This document shows, one piece after another, positions 12,501 to 22,866 of a stretch of DNA of 64,000 nt. A model generated the notes under the pieces. It was not told where the DNA came from, ran no database searches, and saw only the letters and a program-made list of their open reading frames with translations. Position numbers and translations under genes: made by a program. This stretch comes from Planococcus citri (Eukaryota > Arthropoda > Insecta > Hemiptera > Pseudococcidae): positions 36,890,001-36,954,000 of the forward strand of contig NC_088679.1 in the NCBI RefSeq assembly GCF_950023065.1. Reading direction: 5' to 3'. Positions within the stretch are counted from its first letter, which is position 1, and every line of letters begins with the position of its first letter.

Positions 12501-15500
12501 TTTTGAAAAATTGGCGAAGAATAGTCGGCGAAGGTCGCATACCGAAACCTTCAATATTATTTAGGCATTTCAATACATATGGTGAGACTAGCCCCAGGTG
12601 AAATTTTCAGCTGCTGAAGTTGATATTTGAGCCCTCCAGAGCAATTTTTTGATTTTCACATTGCAATTTTGAAAAATTGGCCAAAAATGGTCGGCGGAGG
12701 TCGCATACCGAAACCTTCCATATTATTTGGGCATTTCAATACATATGATGAGACTAGCCCACGGTGAAATTTTCAGCTGCTGAAGTTAATATTTGAGCCC
12801 TCCAGCTCGATTTTTTGATTTTCACATTGCAATTTGGAAGAATTGGCCAAAAATAGTCGGCGGAGGTCGCATGCCGAAACCTCCAATATTATTTGGGCAT
12901 TTCAATACATATGATGAGACTAGCCCACGGTGAAATTTTTAGCTGCTGAAGTTGATATTTGACCCTTCCAGGGCGATTTTGAAAAATTGGCCAAAAATGG
13001 TCGGCGGAGGTCGCATACCGAAACCTTCCATATTATTTGGGCATTTCAATACATATGATGAGACTAGCCCACGGTGAAATTTTTAGCTGCTGAAGTTGGT
13101 ATTTGAGCCCTCCAAGGCGATTTTTTGATTTTCACATTGCAATTTGGAAAAATTGGCCAAAAATAGTCGGCGGAGGTCGCATGCCGAAACCTCCAATATT
13201 ATTTGGGCATTTCAATACTTATGATAAGACTAGCCCACGGTGAAATTTTCAGCTGCTGAAGTTGATATTTGACCCTTCCAGGGCGATTTTGAAAAATTGG
13301 CCAAAAATGGTCGGCGGAGGTCGCATACCGAAACCTTCCATATTATTTGGGCATTTCAATACATATGATGAGACTAGCCCACGGAGAAATTTTTAGCTGC
13401 TGAAGTTGGTATTTGAGCCCTCCAGGGCAATTTTTTGATTTTCACATTGCAATTTTGAAAAATTGGCCAAAAACAGTCGGCGGAGGTCGCATACCGAAAC
13501 CTTCCATATTATTTGAGCATTTCAATACATATGATAAGAGTAGCCCACGGTGAAATTTTCAGCTGCTGAAGTTGATATTTGACCCTTCCAGGACGATTTT
13601 TCTATTTTCAATATTGCTATGTGAAAATCGAAAAATTGCTCTGAAAAATCGAAATATCAACTTCAGCAGCTGAAAATTCTGTGGTAGACTATGTTCGATG
13701 TCCTCTATCCAATGGCGCAAGAATCATGTAAATCGGTGCATGTCACCTGGGGCACCTCCCTTGTAAGTTTCACTGAAAATTGAACAAAAATTTGGGAAAA
13801 TTGCTTGAAAATTAGTTTCAGGAAAAACAAAAAGGACTTAGGCGGGTAAATTTCCGCTTATCATCTCCATTTGATGAAATTTTGTGAAAATTACAAATTT
13901 CAGAAATCTACTGGAGGCTCTAGTAATTTTCAAAAAGTCGCTGGATACTCCAAAACAACTTGAAATCCACCTGCAGTCGACTTCGTAGCGTATTGAAATT
14001 AGTTTGCAGAATGAATTTCGTCTTTCCAACTCCATTTAATGAAATTTTGTGGGAATTTCAAGTTTCAAAAATCTGCTGGAGGCTCCAGAACTACTCTAAA
14101 CGATCTGAAACTGTTTCTAATCGATTTGGCAGGTCGAAAATAGGACATGTCCCAAATTTCAGCTTTCTAGGTCAATTTGGTAAGATTTTGATTTTTCCCC
14201 TCATTTTTGGACTTAAGATTTTCAAAAATTCACCAAAAATCGAAAAAGGTACCTACTTTAGCACTTGAAATTTTGTCAAAAGATAAATTTTTGCCTGCTC
14301 TTTTTAAAAAATTTCGTGCAAGTCTTAAGTTGGAAGCGAACGCATCCCCTGCCAATCAAAATGACCGCCATTTTGTGAGTAGGGCCATGTTTTTTTTTTT
14401 TTTTTTTGAGGACAAGGACTAGAAATGTTCCTTAGGGCTTCCTCTTTAAGAAAAAAGTAAATTTTTTTCTATTCTTCTAGATTTTTTGAAATTGGAAATA
14501 ATGACCAAAAAATTGGCATCACTGTATTCTAAAATATTTTCTCAGCTTGAGAAACAATCTATCAATGTTTTGGTAGGTATAATTAATGCGAAATATCTGA
14601 GAAGGAAATATTTTCAAAACACGAATTTATCCAAAAATGAGCGACCATCGCTTGGTAGAACCCTAAAAAAGGTCTTGAATTTCCATGGGGATGGCCAGAG
14701 TCGACCCATGTAATTTCTTTTGGAAATGGATCATTTTTTTCAAGACAGGTTAGGTACGAGCTAGAGCGAAAAATCACATTTTTTCCTTCAGGACCCATAA
14801 ATATACGTATCTCCCCTCAAGGGGCTCCTCCGGAGCTAATTTTTGTTTTGTGACTTTCAACTCAAAATGAAGGTCTTCGAATTTTTTTCGTGGTCCATCC
14901 TATTAGACATCCTGAACTAGTTTTTTTCCAAGGGGCTAGAGGCATGTGATTGTGTGATACACAAAATTTTGAGTAAAGGTGCAATTCTCCCCTTCACCAC
15001 TCACTCAGTTAAATACCTACACTTCTAATTTCACACACATTGTGCTCTTTAATTTTTCAGCTTACTTAGGCCGAGGAGGATGGAACGTAATGCTATTGGA
15101 CTGGTCTCCTTTATCCAAAGTGGATAAATATCTAACAGCGGTCCAAAACGCCGACCACGTGGCCCAATGGTTCGCTGAATTTTTCAACGAGATGATTTCT
15201 AAGAATTTAACAGACTCGGCCACAACGCATCTAGTCGGATTCAGCATAGGATCTCATATCGCCGGACTAATAGGAAAACGTGTTAATGGAACTCTGGCTA
15301 AAATATTCGGTAACGTCAAAACCGCTTATTTAATACGATGGAAATATGTTAGATGAATTCAGATCCACTTAGTATACAAGTCATTCGTCATTTTCTCACT
15401 GCTTTTAGTGCGTAGTTCGCTCTTAGTCTACGTACCAACGTGATAACAAACGCATTCGCAATTCGTTATCACATTTAGTTGTAAAATTTTAGTTGTACAT

Positions 15501-18500
15501 CATTAATTTGAAAATTTTATGGTGTTTTTCTTATAAAAACCAACACCAGATTCCATGTTGCGTATTACGTTGCGTTGATTAATACGCATTTTAGTTTATG
15601 AGCTTTTTCGCTCGATCAAGCTCTCGAGTACATATTTTGTGTATCGCTTTAAGTGAGAAATGTCGGATATTTAACGTCGTGGTGTTCCAAAAAGTATATC
15701 TAGCGTTTACCATAATACCCCGAAGAAGGAAAAAAACACAATACAAGGTGTCCTATCAAACATCTGCCATTTTTCAATTCGTACTTGAAGGTATGGGTCT
15801 ACGAAACAAAAAATTTTATAGGCTAGGAACCGGCAGCAGCGCAAATTAAGATGGTTTGATTGATTTCCAACTAGCCTTCAACTTCGTATAGTCCATTCAA
15901 TTTGAAATATTAAATAGATAAAATTTCATCGTAGAATTTTTCCCCTTCATATTGCTCGTTTAATTCCAACAAAAATCAATCCGCTGGAAAATTAGTTTCT
16001 CAAACTTTTCCAAACTACCAATTGTCTCATTAAATGCCAAAATCTGCGGGATGCTTTTCATGTGAAACTGATTTTTATCGAAATCCAAAACATAAAAGAT
16101 GTTTAATGGGATCTTGGGACACCTTGTATAGAAAAACCTCGAGAAAATTTCGATCCAAACAAGCGATTTGTTTCATTCACCAATGAGCTGTGAATTCGAT
16201 TATTCGCAGGAGCAGCGTTTATGAAAAATTACGTTTTCGTCGAAAGTTCTCCTCGTATATTCACATTTTCAAAGACGAATGTTGGTGATTTGAAAAGGTG
16301 TAAATACGAATATTGATTTCTAATACGAAAGCGAAAAGCCGAACCAAATATGATGGATTCCATCTTCTTATCATTTCTTTGTTAAATTGCTCGCAAAACG
16401 CCATAAGAAAAAAAATACCCTTAAAGGGGGAAAAAAAACTTAATGAATAAAACAGACAATTGATAAATGAGAACGAATCGCTTGATTGATTTTACATAGT
16501 AGAGAACTATAAAAACTCGAACATTATTTTGAAACGAGTCTGACTTCGAGATGGGTTGCAATACTGCAAAAAACTTTTTTTCTCTCGTGAATTACAGTTT
16601 TTGTTAGCTCTCTTTTTTTCATTTTATTCGTCTAAAAAGCACGGTTTCTTTACAGCTTTGGATCCGGCGTATCCGTTGTATTATCGTAGAAATTCGAATG
16701 ACAGATTAGACGTGAACGATGCTGAATTCGTACAGGTTATTCATACGAGCGGAAATTTCATATCGTTTGAAGATAGCGTAGGTCACGTTGACTTTTACCC
16801 GAATAGCGGTAAACTGCCACAACCGTTGTGTTTGCATTCTAACAGAGGTAAGTTCTATACATTTCTTCGTTCGAGGGTTAGCGAAACTACGCGTAGGAAA
16901 AAAAAAGGGTTGTTGAACCAGTACATATACACGATAAACACCCGTGTTTAGTGTATGAACATTTCTACCTAAATTTCATCATAATATTATATAGAAATTC
17001 CACCAGAAATTCTTCGCCCTTTTTTAGAAATTATACCACATCATACTAAAACGAAAGTACACGAGTAGGTATATAGGTATTAGATGTGTACATGTACAAT
17101 GTGGGAGGTATAGGTTAGCGTAGGTTATTTCGATAACGCCACGCCAGCTGATGAAAATATAAAAATCCGACACACGCTTTTTATATTCCATTTTTCTATT
17201 TATCCTTCAACATAAATAACTCCGAAGGTGTTATTTTAATATGTAATATAGGTACAGCGGGAATGGAATTTATATCTGTGATGCTGTGTAGCCATAAAAT
17301 ATCGGTTCATTATTTCGCCGAATCTGTGATGTACGAGAATTACTTCATGGCCAAGCAGTGCCCCTCGTGGAGTGATTTTTCCAACAAAACTTGCAACAGC
17401 GAAGAAATTCCTATGGGTTATGCGACACCTATAAGGTAGGTGTGATAATGTTTGCATTACTAATTAAGTATGTGCGTACGTACATAGCATTTACACTCTT
17501 TTGAAACAATTTGATTCAACCCAGGTAGGTAATGGGTCATTCCATGTCAACTCAACCAACGTTTTTGAGTCATGTCTTTCGATTTCGCTCAATTTTTTTT
17601 ACAATACATACCCACCCAGTAAGTAAGAACCACGCAATTAGTTTGGTCCCAGCCTCCTCAGGAGGCGGGCGGTAGGGCTTCCATTATTTTCACATTGCCT
17701 CGAGGTACTCAACTTCAACAGCCCATTCCTCCAAAACTATGATACTTTGAACAAAACTGATTTCACAATTCAAAAGGACATTGCATTTAGAACTTTTTAA
17801 GCATTTTGAAATTTTCAAAAGTTGGAAGTTGAACTTTCAAATTGTAAGTTCAAATTTCAAAATAGCGCTGTAAGTGGGAGCTACCATTTAAAATTTTGAA
17901 AAAATTTCCATAGACGAAACTTTTGATGTTTTTACGAAATATTCAAGTTTCGAGATGGGATCTCTTAATGGAAGGGGGAGCACCCCACCCCTAATTTTGG
18001 ACAAAACTTTTTAAAGAAAATCTGGGGCATGTGATAAATCGAATTCTATGTTTTTGGTGACGCTGAACACGAATATGACGTCAGATTTTTGGTAGGACCC
18101 CATCTACGGCCCCCAGCACCTCTCCAAAGGGGGTAAAAGTTGAAAAAAGTGCTTTGTTCGTGCGACACATGGAATAGTATGTTTTTGGTGACGCTGAACA
18201 CGAATATGACGTCAGATTTTTGAGTGGGCCCCATCCACGGCCCCCAACAATTTTTCTGGACTTTTATGGGGGAGGTTCTGGGGGCCATGGATGAGGTCGA
18301 TTTAAAAAACTATGGCTATATTCGTGTTTAGCGATATCAAAAACGTACTATTTCATGTGTCACACGAATGTAACCATTTTTGGGGCGAGTTACCCCATTT
18401 GGCGAGGTGCTGGGGGCCGTGGACGGGTTCAATAAAAAATCTGACGTCATATTCGTGTTCAGCGTCACTAAAAGCATACTATGTCAACAAAATTTACACA

Positions 18501-21500
18501 ACTTCTAACAAGGTTCGTACTTCGTTGAAATCCAAAATCAAACATTTTTGCGATTTTGGGGCAATTTTTTTGAATTTTAAAAAATTTAATACGAACGACG
18601 CTGCCGGAAACGTTTTTATTTTTCTTCTTACTCAAGACTTTTGAAAAATTTAATGAAGCGAGAGTGAGAAAATTAACAAATTTTTGCTAAATCTCCATAA
18701 TTTTGTTTCTACATACGTATTTGAGAAAAAAAACATCAACTTTTTCAAGCTTCAAAAATGAAAGAAAAATGTATGTTTTCGTCTGTGATTTTTAAAAAAT
18801 TTACAACCTTTTTTTGCAATTTTTTGATCTCGTCTTGATTATTGTTTCAATGATTTTTCACTCATTAATTCGTATTATTGATTTTAAAGTTATTTTATTA
18901 ATTAGTAAAAAAAAAGTTGAAACAAATTACTTTTTTTATAGCACTTCAAAAATCCTGTATTTTGATACCCCTGATGATGGGGTTTTATAGCGCATTGCAT
19001 ATTTTGGCCTTTTTTTAGCGCATATTTTTAGTTTTTTAGCGCATAAAAATCCTAGCCCTATTTATCATGCTTTAGCCTTCTGCATCAGATGAACTCACTC
19101 CACCAAGTACAATCTGACAAAAAAAGGAATATGACCTTAAGGGCGTAAACATACTTCAAAAACCAAAAATTTTCCATGCAAAATGATGTTAATACCCAAG
19201 TCAATCTTGTACATTTAATATAATCATCCAAATATTTCTCAAATCGTTTTCATGTTTTTAAATGCAATCTGGAAAATTTCAACCGATACACAAGAGAAGA
19301 GAGAAAATAGCCAACGACCTTGAGAATGAGAACTAACTAGAAAGTGAGCAATTACAGCCTTTAGGGATTTTTTGAGCAAAAATGAGATTATTCGTAAAAA
19401 TGATCACGGTATCACATACCTACCTAGACCCTTTTCAGTGGTTTTTTTTTCCAAAAGTCAATTCACCAACAAATAATTAAATAGGTAGGTAGGTATGTAT
19501 CTTTTTCTGATTGGAAAAATTACATTACCTATTCTGTTCTACATTAGGTAGGTACTTCGAGATTAAAATTGGTACAAATCAGTACTTATTTTGATGAATT
19601 TGAGGACACCTTGCTCAAATCGAAATGTAAAAATCTCTCGAAGGTGTTTCCAAATTCGACCAAATTATTTACTCGAATAAATAATTCGTCGAATAAGTAT
19701 ATACATACTAGGGGGCTCCGCCCCCTGGCCGCTTCGCGGCCCAACCCCCGTACTCGTTCCTCGGGCTTCGCCCTCGGAACTCGCTCTTGGGGGCTGCGCC
19801 CCCAAACCCCCCTTCCCTCACCCTTTTCTCTCTCAGAACTCGCTTTTTCAATCTTGACCCCAAATCCCTTTCCTTACAACTTACTAAGCAAAATGAATAA
19901 TTAAAAACAGAAATACTCGCTGAGGATTATAAGTTGGATTTTTTGTTTACTATTATTTTGATAATAAATAAAATGCTTAGCAAATTAGAAATATTCGGCC
20001 GAGAAATTTGAAGTTCAAAGTTGAAATTGTTCAAAATAATGTTTTTTTGATTTTTAATTTTACATGCTTAAACTAAAAAATTTTGAATTCAAAATGTTTT
20101 ATAACATATCTACACGTTATAAGGAAGATTTTAAAACAAAAATGAGCAAAATCGGTTCAGTTTTCATAAATTTAGAGGAGGGGGCCCAAAAATTGGTTTT
20201 TGGGTCATATCTCCCCCTGTATGAGACCAAATCGATTCAAATTTTGGGATTCGGTTCAAAATGCAATTTGGAAGAAAACGTATTTCCAAAATTTTTTTAA
20301 ATCGATTTTAGGGTCTCTTTCCCTAAATTTGGGGCCCTAAAAATCAAAATTTGGACCTCGCTATAGTTTTTGCATCAAGTACTCGTCGAGAGCTTTCTAT
20401 TAAAAAAAAAATTAGCTTCCTACATAGGTGTAATTGGGGCTGAATGAGAGCCTGCTGAACTTTTTTGCTCGTTTTTTGCTTGTAGCTTTATACTATAGAT
20501 ATCAAGTGTTCTTGCCAGTTAATAAAAAGAAATTCCAAGTATTTTGCATGCATCGCTCATGTATATAGTATGCAAAAAAAAGAGAGGAAGGTCGTGTATT
20601 AGGTGCTCTGGAAGCAATAGGAATCAATAGATGCCTATTCTTTCTTTTCAGTCGTCGAGATAATTTCTTGGAACTTGTTGTTCGGAAGTAGATGCAGGTA
20701 TAACTTATTTTGACAAAAAACGTAAGTATACCTGCACAAACATGCCATTTGGGGTCATATGGGTTCATCTTTACATTAGCTACCCTGACTCATGCACTCA
20801 AGGCGACAGCATTCTTATCTGCAGTCACTACCGCAAATACAACCCCCTCCCCTGTTGATTCGCGGCCTATTATACATATACACACCGCCACGTGAGAGAA
20901 ACTAAACAATTTTCTCAACCACTAAAGCAAAATCTGACATAGGCCAGGCTGCTATTAAATTGATCGTAAATTGATCGTATTTTGAAACGTATTGAGAAAT
21001 GACAAATGATTATTTCGTTTGGTTGTTATAATTGCGCAAAGTTTATGTTACGAAATCATGTTCGCTATTTTTTCCTCTTTCTGAGGATGTATTTAGGTTT
21101 TTTGTAAGTGAATTGGATCTTTCAAAAATAATAAGTATATCTTTGTCAAAAAGTTGCCCGTTTATTCGATTGAAATGCAATGAAGTAATAATTAAAGGAC
21201 ATAAAATATAGAATTTACGATGAAAAAAAAGAAAAAAATAACTCGAGATAAATGAATAGGTGAGAAGACACGGTTACAGTACGGAGACGTCGCAACCCCT
21301 TTCTCTTCTCTCCACCAACAGTACAGTCTCACCAAACCGCTTTCTTTCCAACGTACACCTCATCCCTTCCCGCAACAACCCTCGTCCATACACCTACATA
21401 CTACAACACGGCTGCGCGACCGCGGAATCTCGGCACTGAAACGTTCCAAAACATTTCCAAAATCCCCTATTTTTCAAAAAAATAACTCTCTCTTGCGCGC

Positions 21501-22820
21501 CTATTTATAGATCAATCTTTTTGAAATTTTTACACAAATTTTCTGTTGTGAAAATACAACCATACGTTTTTTCAAAATTGAAATCGGATAATGGAAACTT
21601 GTGATTGTCCAATTTTGGTTTTTATGCTGTACCTCCCCCCCTAATGGTCCAAAGTAGTTTAAAGCTGGGCTAGGAAGTGCGAGTAACATATGATGAAAGA
21701 TGTTGTAGTTGTAATTCAATTACCAAAAAAATTGGGGGGAGAGGGGGGTCCAAAAATTTTCAAAATCCACTTTTTGGGCATAACTTTCCTTCTATGGGTC
21801 CAAAAAAGTTCAAATTTTGGATTTGAGGTTCAAATAAGATTTAAAAGAAACAATTTTCTCGAAATTTTGATATCTCAAATTTAGCACCTCCCCCCCCAAA
21901 ATTGGGGGTCCTAAAATCAAAATTGACCCTTCTCTATATTTTTGGCATCATCTACTCGTCAAGAGCTTTCTATTAAAAAAAAAATCAGATTTCTAGCTAT
22001 AATAGGGGCGGAATGAAAAATCGCGGAACTTTTTTTCTTGTAGCTTTATATATATGATATAGCATAGTTTTTGAAATGAAATTACCATTTCAAGTGACTC
22101 GTAAAATTGGAAAATACTTCTGGGAATTTCTTTTACAAACACTAATCGATCGTCAACACCGTCAAAAAAATTTCAAAAATGAATAAATATAAACCAACAA
22201 AACGTTTAAAAAGTAAACTCATACGTTAAAAAGTTTACGAGCTGAAGCACTCTTTAAACCCCGCACCTGCTCTTCTGACGCGGAAAATCAAATGTAACTC
22301 TCTCTCTACCACCACCCAGATCGATTTCTAAGCGTACAAACGTAACAATCCGAAAGTTTCTTCTTACCAAAATATGGCAAACAAAAATCCGAGTAAACTT
22401 TCCTTTTTCCTGCAGCGTGGAGCTTTCATAATTTTTGTTCAAATCCGTAAAATACTTATATACCACTCGTTGCTCTCCTGCTAAACTACCCAAAGCGAGA
22501 TGAAAAAGGAAATGAAAAGATTTTATGGCTGTTAAAAAGGAGGCAAAAAAAAAAGAATGCAAACTTTTTAAATATTTTACAAATCGTAAAAACTTTAAAT
22601 TCACTTTTATTCGCCGCAAATAAAAATTGTAGCGGACGATTACAGCATCTATAAAAGTTAAAATTACATTGAAATCAATTTCAAATTACCCAGTGGGAGG
22701 TGCTTTTTGAACATGTTTCATCATCACTCTCATTGTAATATTTTTTGTTACAGTGCCAGAGGTAATTACTACCTGAATATAGTAAGATTACATAATTATC
22801 AAGATAACGAGATCAGATGA
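9407..22820 (+). CDS. secreted lipase of the pancreatic lipase family (spliced gene, 5' end missing)
   Basis: Six exons (9,407 or 9,483-9,555; 9,671-9,822; 15,061-15,309; 16,656-16,847; 17,252-17,435; 22,754-22,820) join in frame through GT-AG introns and give about 305-330 residues ending at TGA 22,818-22,820. Known family landmarks appear in the right order: LYTR, VVIIHGFKG, RGGWNVMLLDW, the nucleophile motif GFSIG (Ser codon 15,243-15,245), LDPAYP (Asp 16,661-16,663), GHVDFYPNSG, CSH (His 17,293-17,295), QCPSWSDF and a terminal ARGNYYL. The triad is therefore complete. The protein probably hydrolyses neutral lipid or phospholipid ester bonds outside the cell. Eight N-glycosylation sequons fit secretion. 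The loop between the Cys of LCLHSN and CSH, where the lid lies, is only about 17 residues, as in insect and phospholipase A1-like members. There is no C-terminal PLAT domain. The signal-peptide exon must lie upstream and was not identified. Confidence 0.9.
9671..9822 (+). CDS. lipase exon b (oxyanion strand, VVIIHGFKG)
   Basis: The acceptor AATTTTCAG ends at 9,670; the donor ACG|GTAAGC begins at 9,823 (phase 1). It follows a 115-bp intron. It encodes LNTTNPDLDIPINDTEPL, then NASNSLVVIIHGFKGSA and ANESSFLNIKD. The IIHGF segment is the conserved strand and turn next to the oxyanion hole of this family. Four sequons (NTT, NDT, NAS, NES) crowd into this exon. Confidence 0.92.
12350..13764. mobile_element. 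foldback element with internal satellite array
   Basis: The left arm (12,350-12,500, starting ACAAGGGAGGTGCCCCAGG) is almost perfectly repeated in reverse complement as the right arm (13,614-13,764, ending CCTGGGGCACCTCCCTTGT). Only a few mismatches were seen in about 151 bp. Between the arms lies a tandem array. No open frame is conserved. The overall plan resembles foldback or Tetris-like non-autonomous DNA elements in which satellites arise from element interiors. Flanking bases do not show a convincing target duplication. Confidence 0.85.
12501..13613 (+). repeat. tandem array, period alternating about 166 and 144 bp
   Basis: The landmark GCATTTCAATACATATGATG (with variants) recurs at about 12,564, 12,731, 12,897, 13,041, 13,207, 13,351 and 13,517. 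The spacings are 167, 166, 144, 166, 144 and 166. The short units lack about 22 bp of the TTTTGATTTTCACATTGC segment. Each unit also contains GGTCGGCGGAGGTCGCAT and CAGCTGCTGAAGTTGATATT. The alternation implies amplification of a two-unit (about 310 bp) block. Confidence 0.9.
13838..14460 (+). repeat. dispersed repeat family B, copy 2
   Basis: This is the partner of 7,400-8,045 and shares the same landmark order. It starts about 70 bp after the foldback element and runs to a T-rich tract near 14,390-14,407 and GTTCCTTAGGG at about 14,427. Family A follows immediately, so three repeats abut in this intron. Confidence 0.65.
14480..14905 (+). repeat. dispersed repeat family A, copy 2
   Basis: It shares AATGACCAAAAAATTGGCAT, AGAACCCTAAAAAAGGTCTTG and ACTTTCAACTCAAAATGAAGG with 3,830-4,315 and 24,840-25,203, and ends in a T run followed by GTGGTCCATCCTATTA. 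No protein is encoded. Confidence 0.6.
15061..15309 (+). CDS. lipase exon c (nucleophile elbow GFSIG)
   Basis: The acceptor TTTTTCAG ends at 15,060; the donor TTCG|GTAACG begins at 15,310 (phase 1 in and out). It encodes YLGRGGWNVMLLDWSPLS, then a helix with VAQWFAEFFNEM, and THLVGFSIGSHIAGLIGK. The Ser of GFSIG is the family nucleophile. Sequons NLT and NGT lie within it. The phase agrees with exon b, which supplies the first base of the split Ala codon. Confidence 0.95.
15310..16655 (+). other. lipase intron of 1.35 kb
   Basis: Bounded by GTAACG and GTTTCTTTACAG, phase 1. No repeat or gene was recognised. An 83-codon frame at 15,598-15,849 is regarded as chance. Confidence 0.8.
16656..16847 (+). 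CDS. lipase exon d (catalytic Asp, LDPAYP)
   Basis: The acceptor CTTTACAG ends at 16,655; the donor AGAG|GTAAGT begins at 16,848. It encodes LDPAYPLYYRRNSNDRLD, DAEFVQVIHTSGNFISFED and GHVDFYPNSGKLPQPLCLH. The Asp of LDPA is the second triad residue. DAEFVQVIHT and GHVDFYPN are hallmark strings of the animal lipase family. Both ends are phase 1. Confidence 0.95.
16848..17251 (+). other. lipase intron of 0.4 kb
   Basis: Bounded by GTAAGT and TGTAATATAG. An alternative acceptor lies five bases further on (TACAG, ending 17,256); its position is not frame-compatible unless read differently, so 17,251 is preferred. A short TAGGTA-type microsatellite lies near 17,067-17,080. Nothing else was seen. 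Confidence 0.7.
17252..17435 (+). CDS. lipase exon e (catalytic His, CSH)
   Basis: It encodes EFISVMLCSHKISVHYFAES, ENYFMAKQCPSWSDFSNKTC and a Cys-bearing segment before the donor ATAAG|GTAGGT at 17,436 (phase 2). The His of CSH (17,293-17,295) completes the catalytic triad. The Cys pattern and QCPSWSDF are typical of the family. Confidence 0.93.
18046..18485. repeat. foldback of about 130-bp units
   Basis: Two direct units share GTGACGCTGAACACGAATAT, then GACGTCAGATTTTTG and a CCATC(T/C)ACGGCCCCCA block (18,057-18,120 and 18,187-18,250). They are followed by two units on the opposite strand (GGGGGCCATGGATG.. TATTCGTGTTTAGCG at about 18,281-18,335, and GGGGGCCGTGGACGG.. GACGTCATATTCGTGTTCAG at about 18,412-18,470). 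The pairs could fold on each other. A chance open frame crosses each half. Confidence 0.75.
19711..19805. repeat. four consecutive GC-rich hairpins
   Basis: Within AT-rich intron sequence lie GGGGGCTCCGCCCCC (19,711-19,725), GGCCGCTTCGCGGCC (19,727-19,741), an imperfect hairpin with GTTCC..GGGC / GCCC..GGAAC arms (19,756-19,780) and a TTGGGGGC / GCCCCCAA hairpin (19,787-19,805). Each has a tiny loop of a few bases. No gene accompanies them. A 111-codon frame across the block has a low-complexity Pro/Arg-rich translation. Confidence 0.9.
20165..20512 (+). repeat. repeat family C, copy 1
   Basis: This copy shares with 21,734-22,060 the order GGGTC, CAAATTTTGG, a CCTAAA(A)ATCAAAATT block, CATCA(A/T)(G/C)TACTCGTC, GAGCTTTCTATTAAAAAAAA, GGGGC(T/G)GAATGA and CTTGTAGCTTTATA. 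The two copies are direct, about 1.2 kb apart and moderately diverged. No coding was recognised. Confidence 0.65.
21734..22060 (+). repeat. repeat family C, copy 2
   Basis: The partner of 20,165-20,512, with the same landmark order and two C/G-rich runs (21,731-21,750 and about 21,888-21,907). Between the two copies, 20,513-21,733, no gene was seen. Part of that gap, about 21,250-21,440, is richer in C and free of long open frames. Confidence 0.65.
22754..22820 (+). CDS. lipase last exon
   Basis: The acceptor TTTTTTGTTACAG ends at 22,753 and supplies the base that completes the phase-2 Ser codon begun in exon e. The exon encodes ARGNYYLNIV and then RLHNYQDNEIR before TGA. An A-R-G-x-Y-Y-L ending is what this family carries at the last strand of the catalytic domain, so the protein has no PLAT extension. 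Confidence 0.88.
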
Positions 22821-22860
22821 TGACAAGATGTTGGATTCCGAGCTGGGGTATCTTGCTATC

Positions 22861-22866
22861 AATAAA
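22861..22866 (+). terminator. likely poly(A) signal of the lipase gene
   Basis: An AATAAA hexamer lies 40 bases after the lipase stop codon. This is the nearest canonical signal and would give a short 3' untranslated region. Use was not tested. Confidence 0.5.

Larger units (their letters stand above)
9823..15060 (+). other. lipase intron of 5.2 kb
   Basis: Bounded by GTAAGC and TTAATTTTTCAG, phase 1 on both sides. It carries a foldback element with an internal satellite (12,350-13,764), then repeat family B (13,838-14,460) and family A (14,480-14,905). From 9,823 to 12,349 nothing but AT-rich sequence was found, including a C run near 10,978. Short open frames inside the intron are chance frames. 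Confidence 0.85.
17436..22753 (+). other. lipase intron of 5.3 kb
   Basis: It runs from GTAGGTG to TTTTTTGTTACAG, phase 2. It contains GGGTCATTCCATGTCAACTC (17,532-17,551), a foldback repeat (18,046-18,485), four GC-rich hairpins (19,711-19,805) and two copies of repeat C. A patch rich in GCATATTTT and TTTAGCGCATA lies at 18,990-19,060. From 22,060 to 22,753 nothing was recognised; a 121-codon minus-strand frame at 22,254-22,619 is judged chance. Confidence 0.8.

Noticed and set aside
12343..12564. 73-codon frame at the left arm of the foldback element
   Set aside because: It reads the inverted arm and satellite sequence and is not preserved in the other repeat units.
19569..19904. 111-codon Pro/Arg-rich frame over the GC hairpins as a protein gene
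   Set aside because: The reading follows from the GC palindromes and has no domain.
22254..22619. 121-codon minus-strand open frame inside the last lipase intron
   Set aside because: Phe/Leu/Lys-rich translation typical of T-rich antisense sequence, no recognisable family, lies within an intron.
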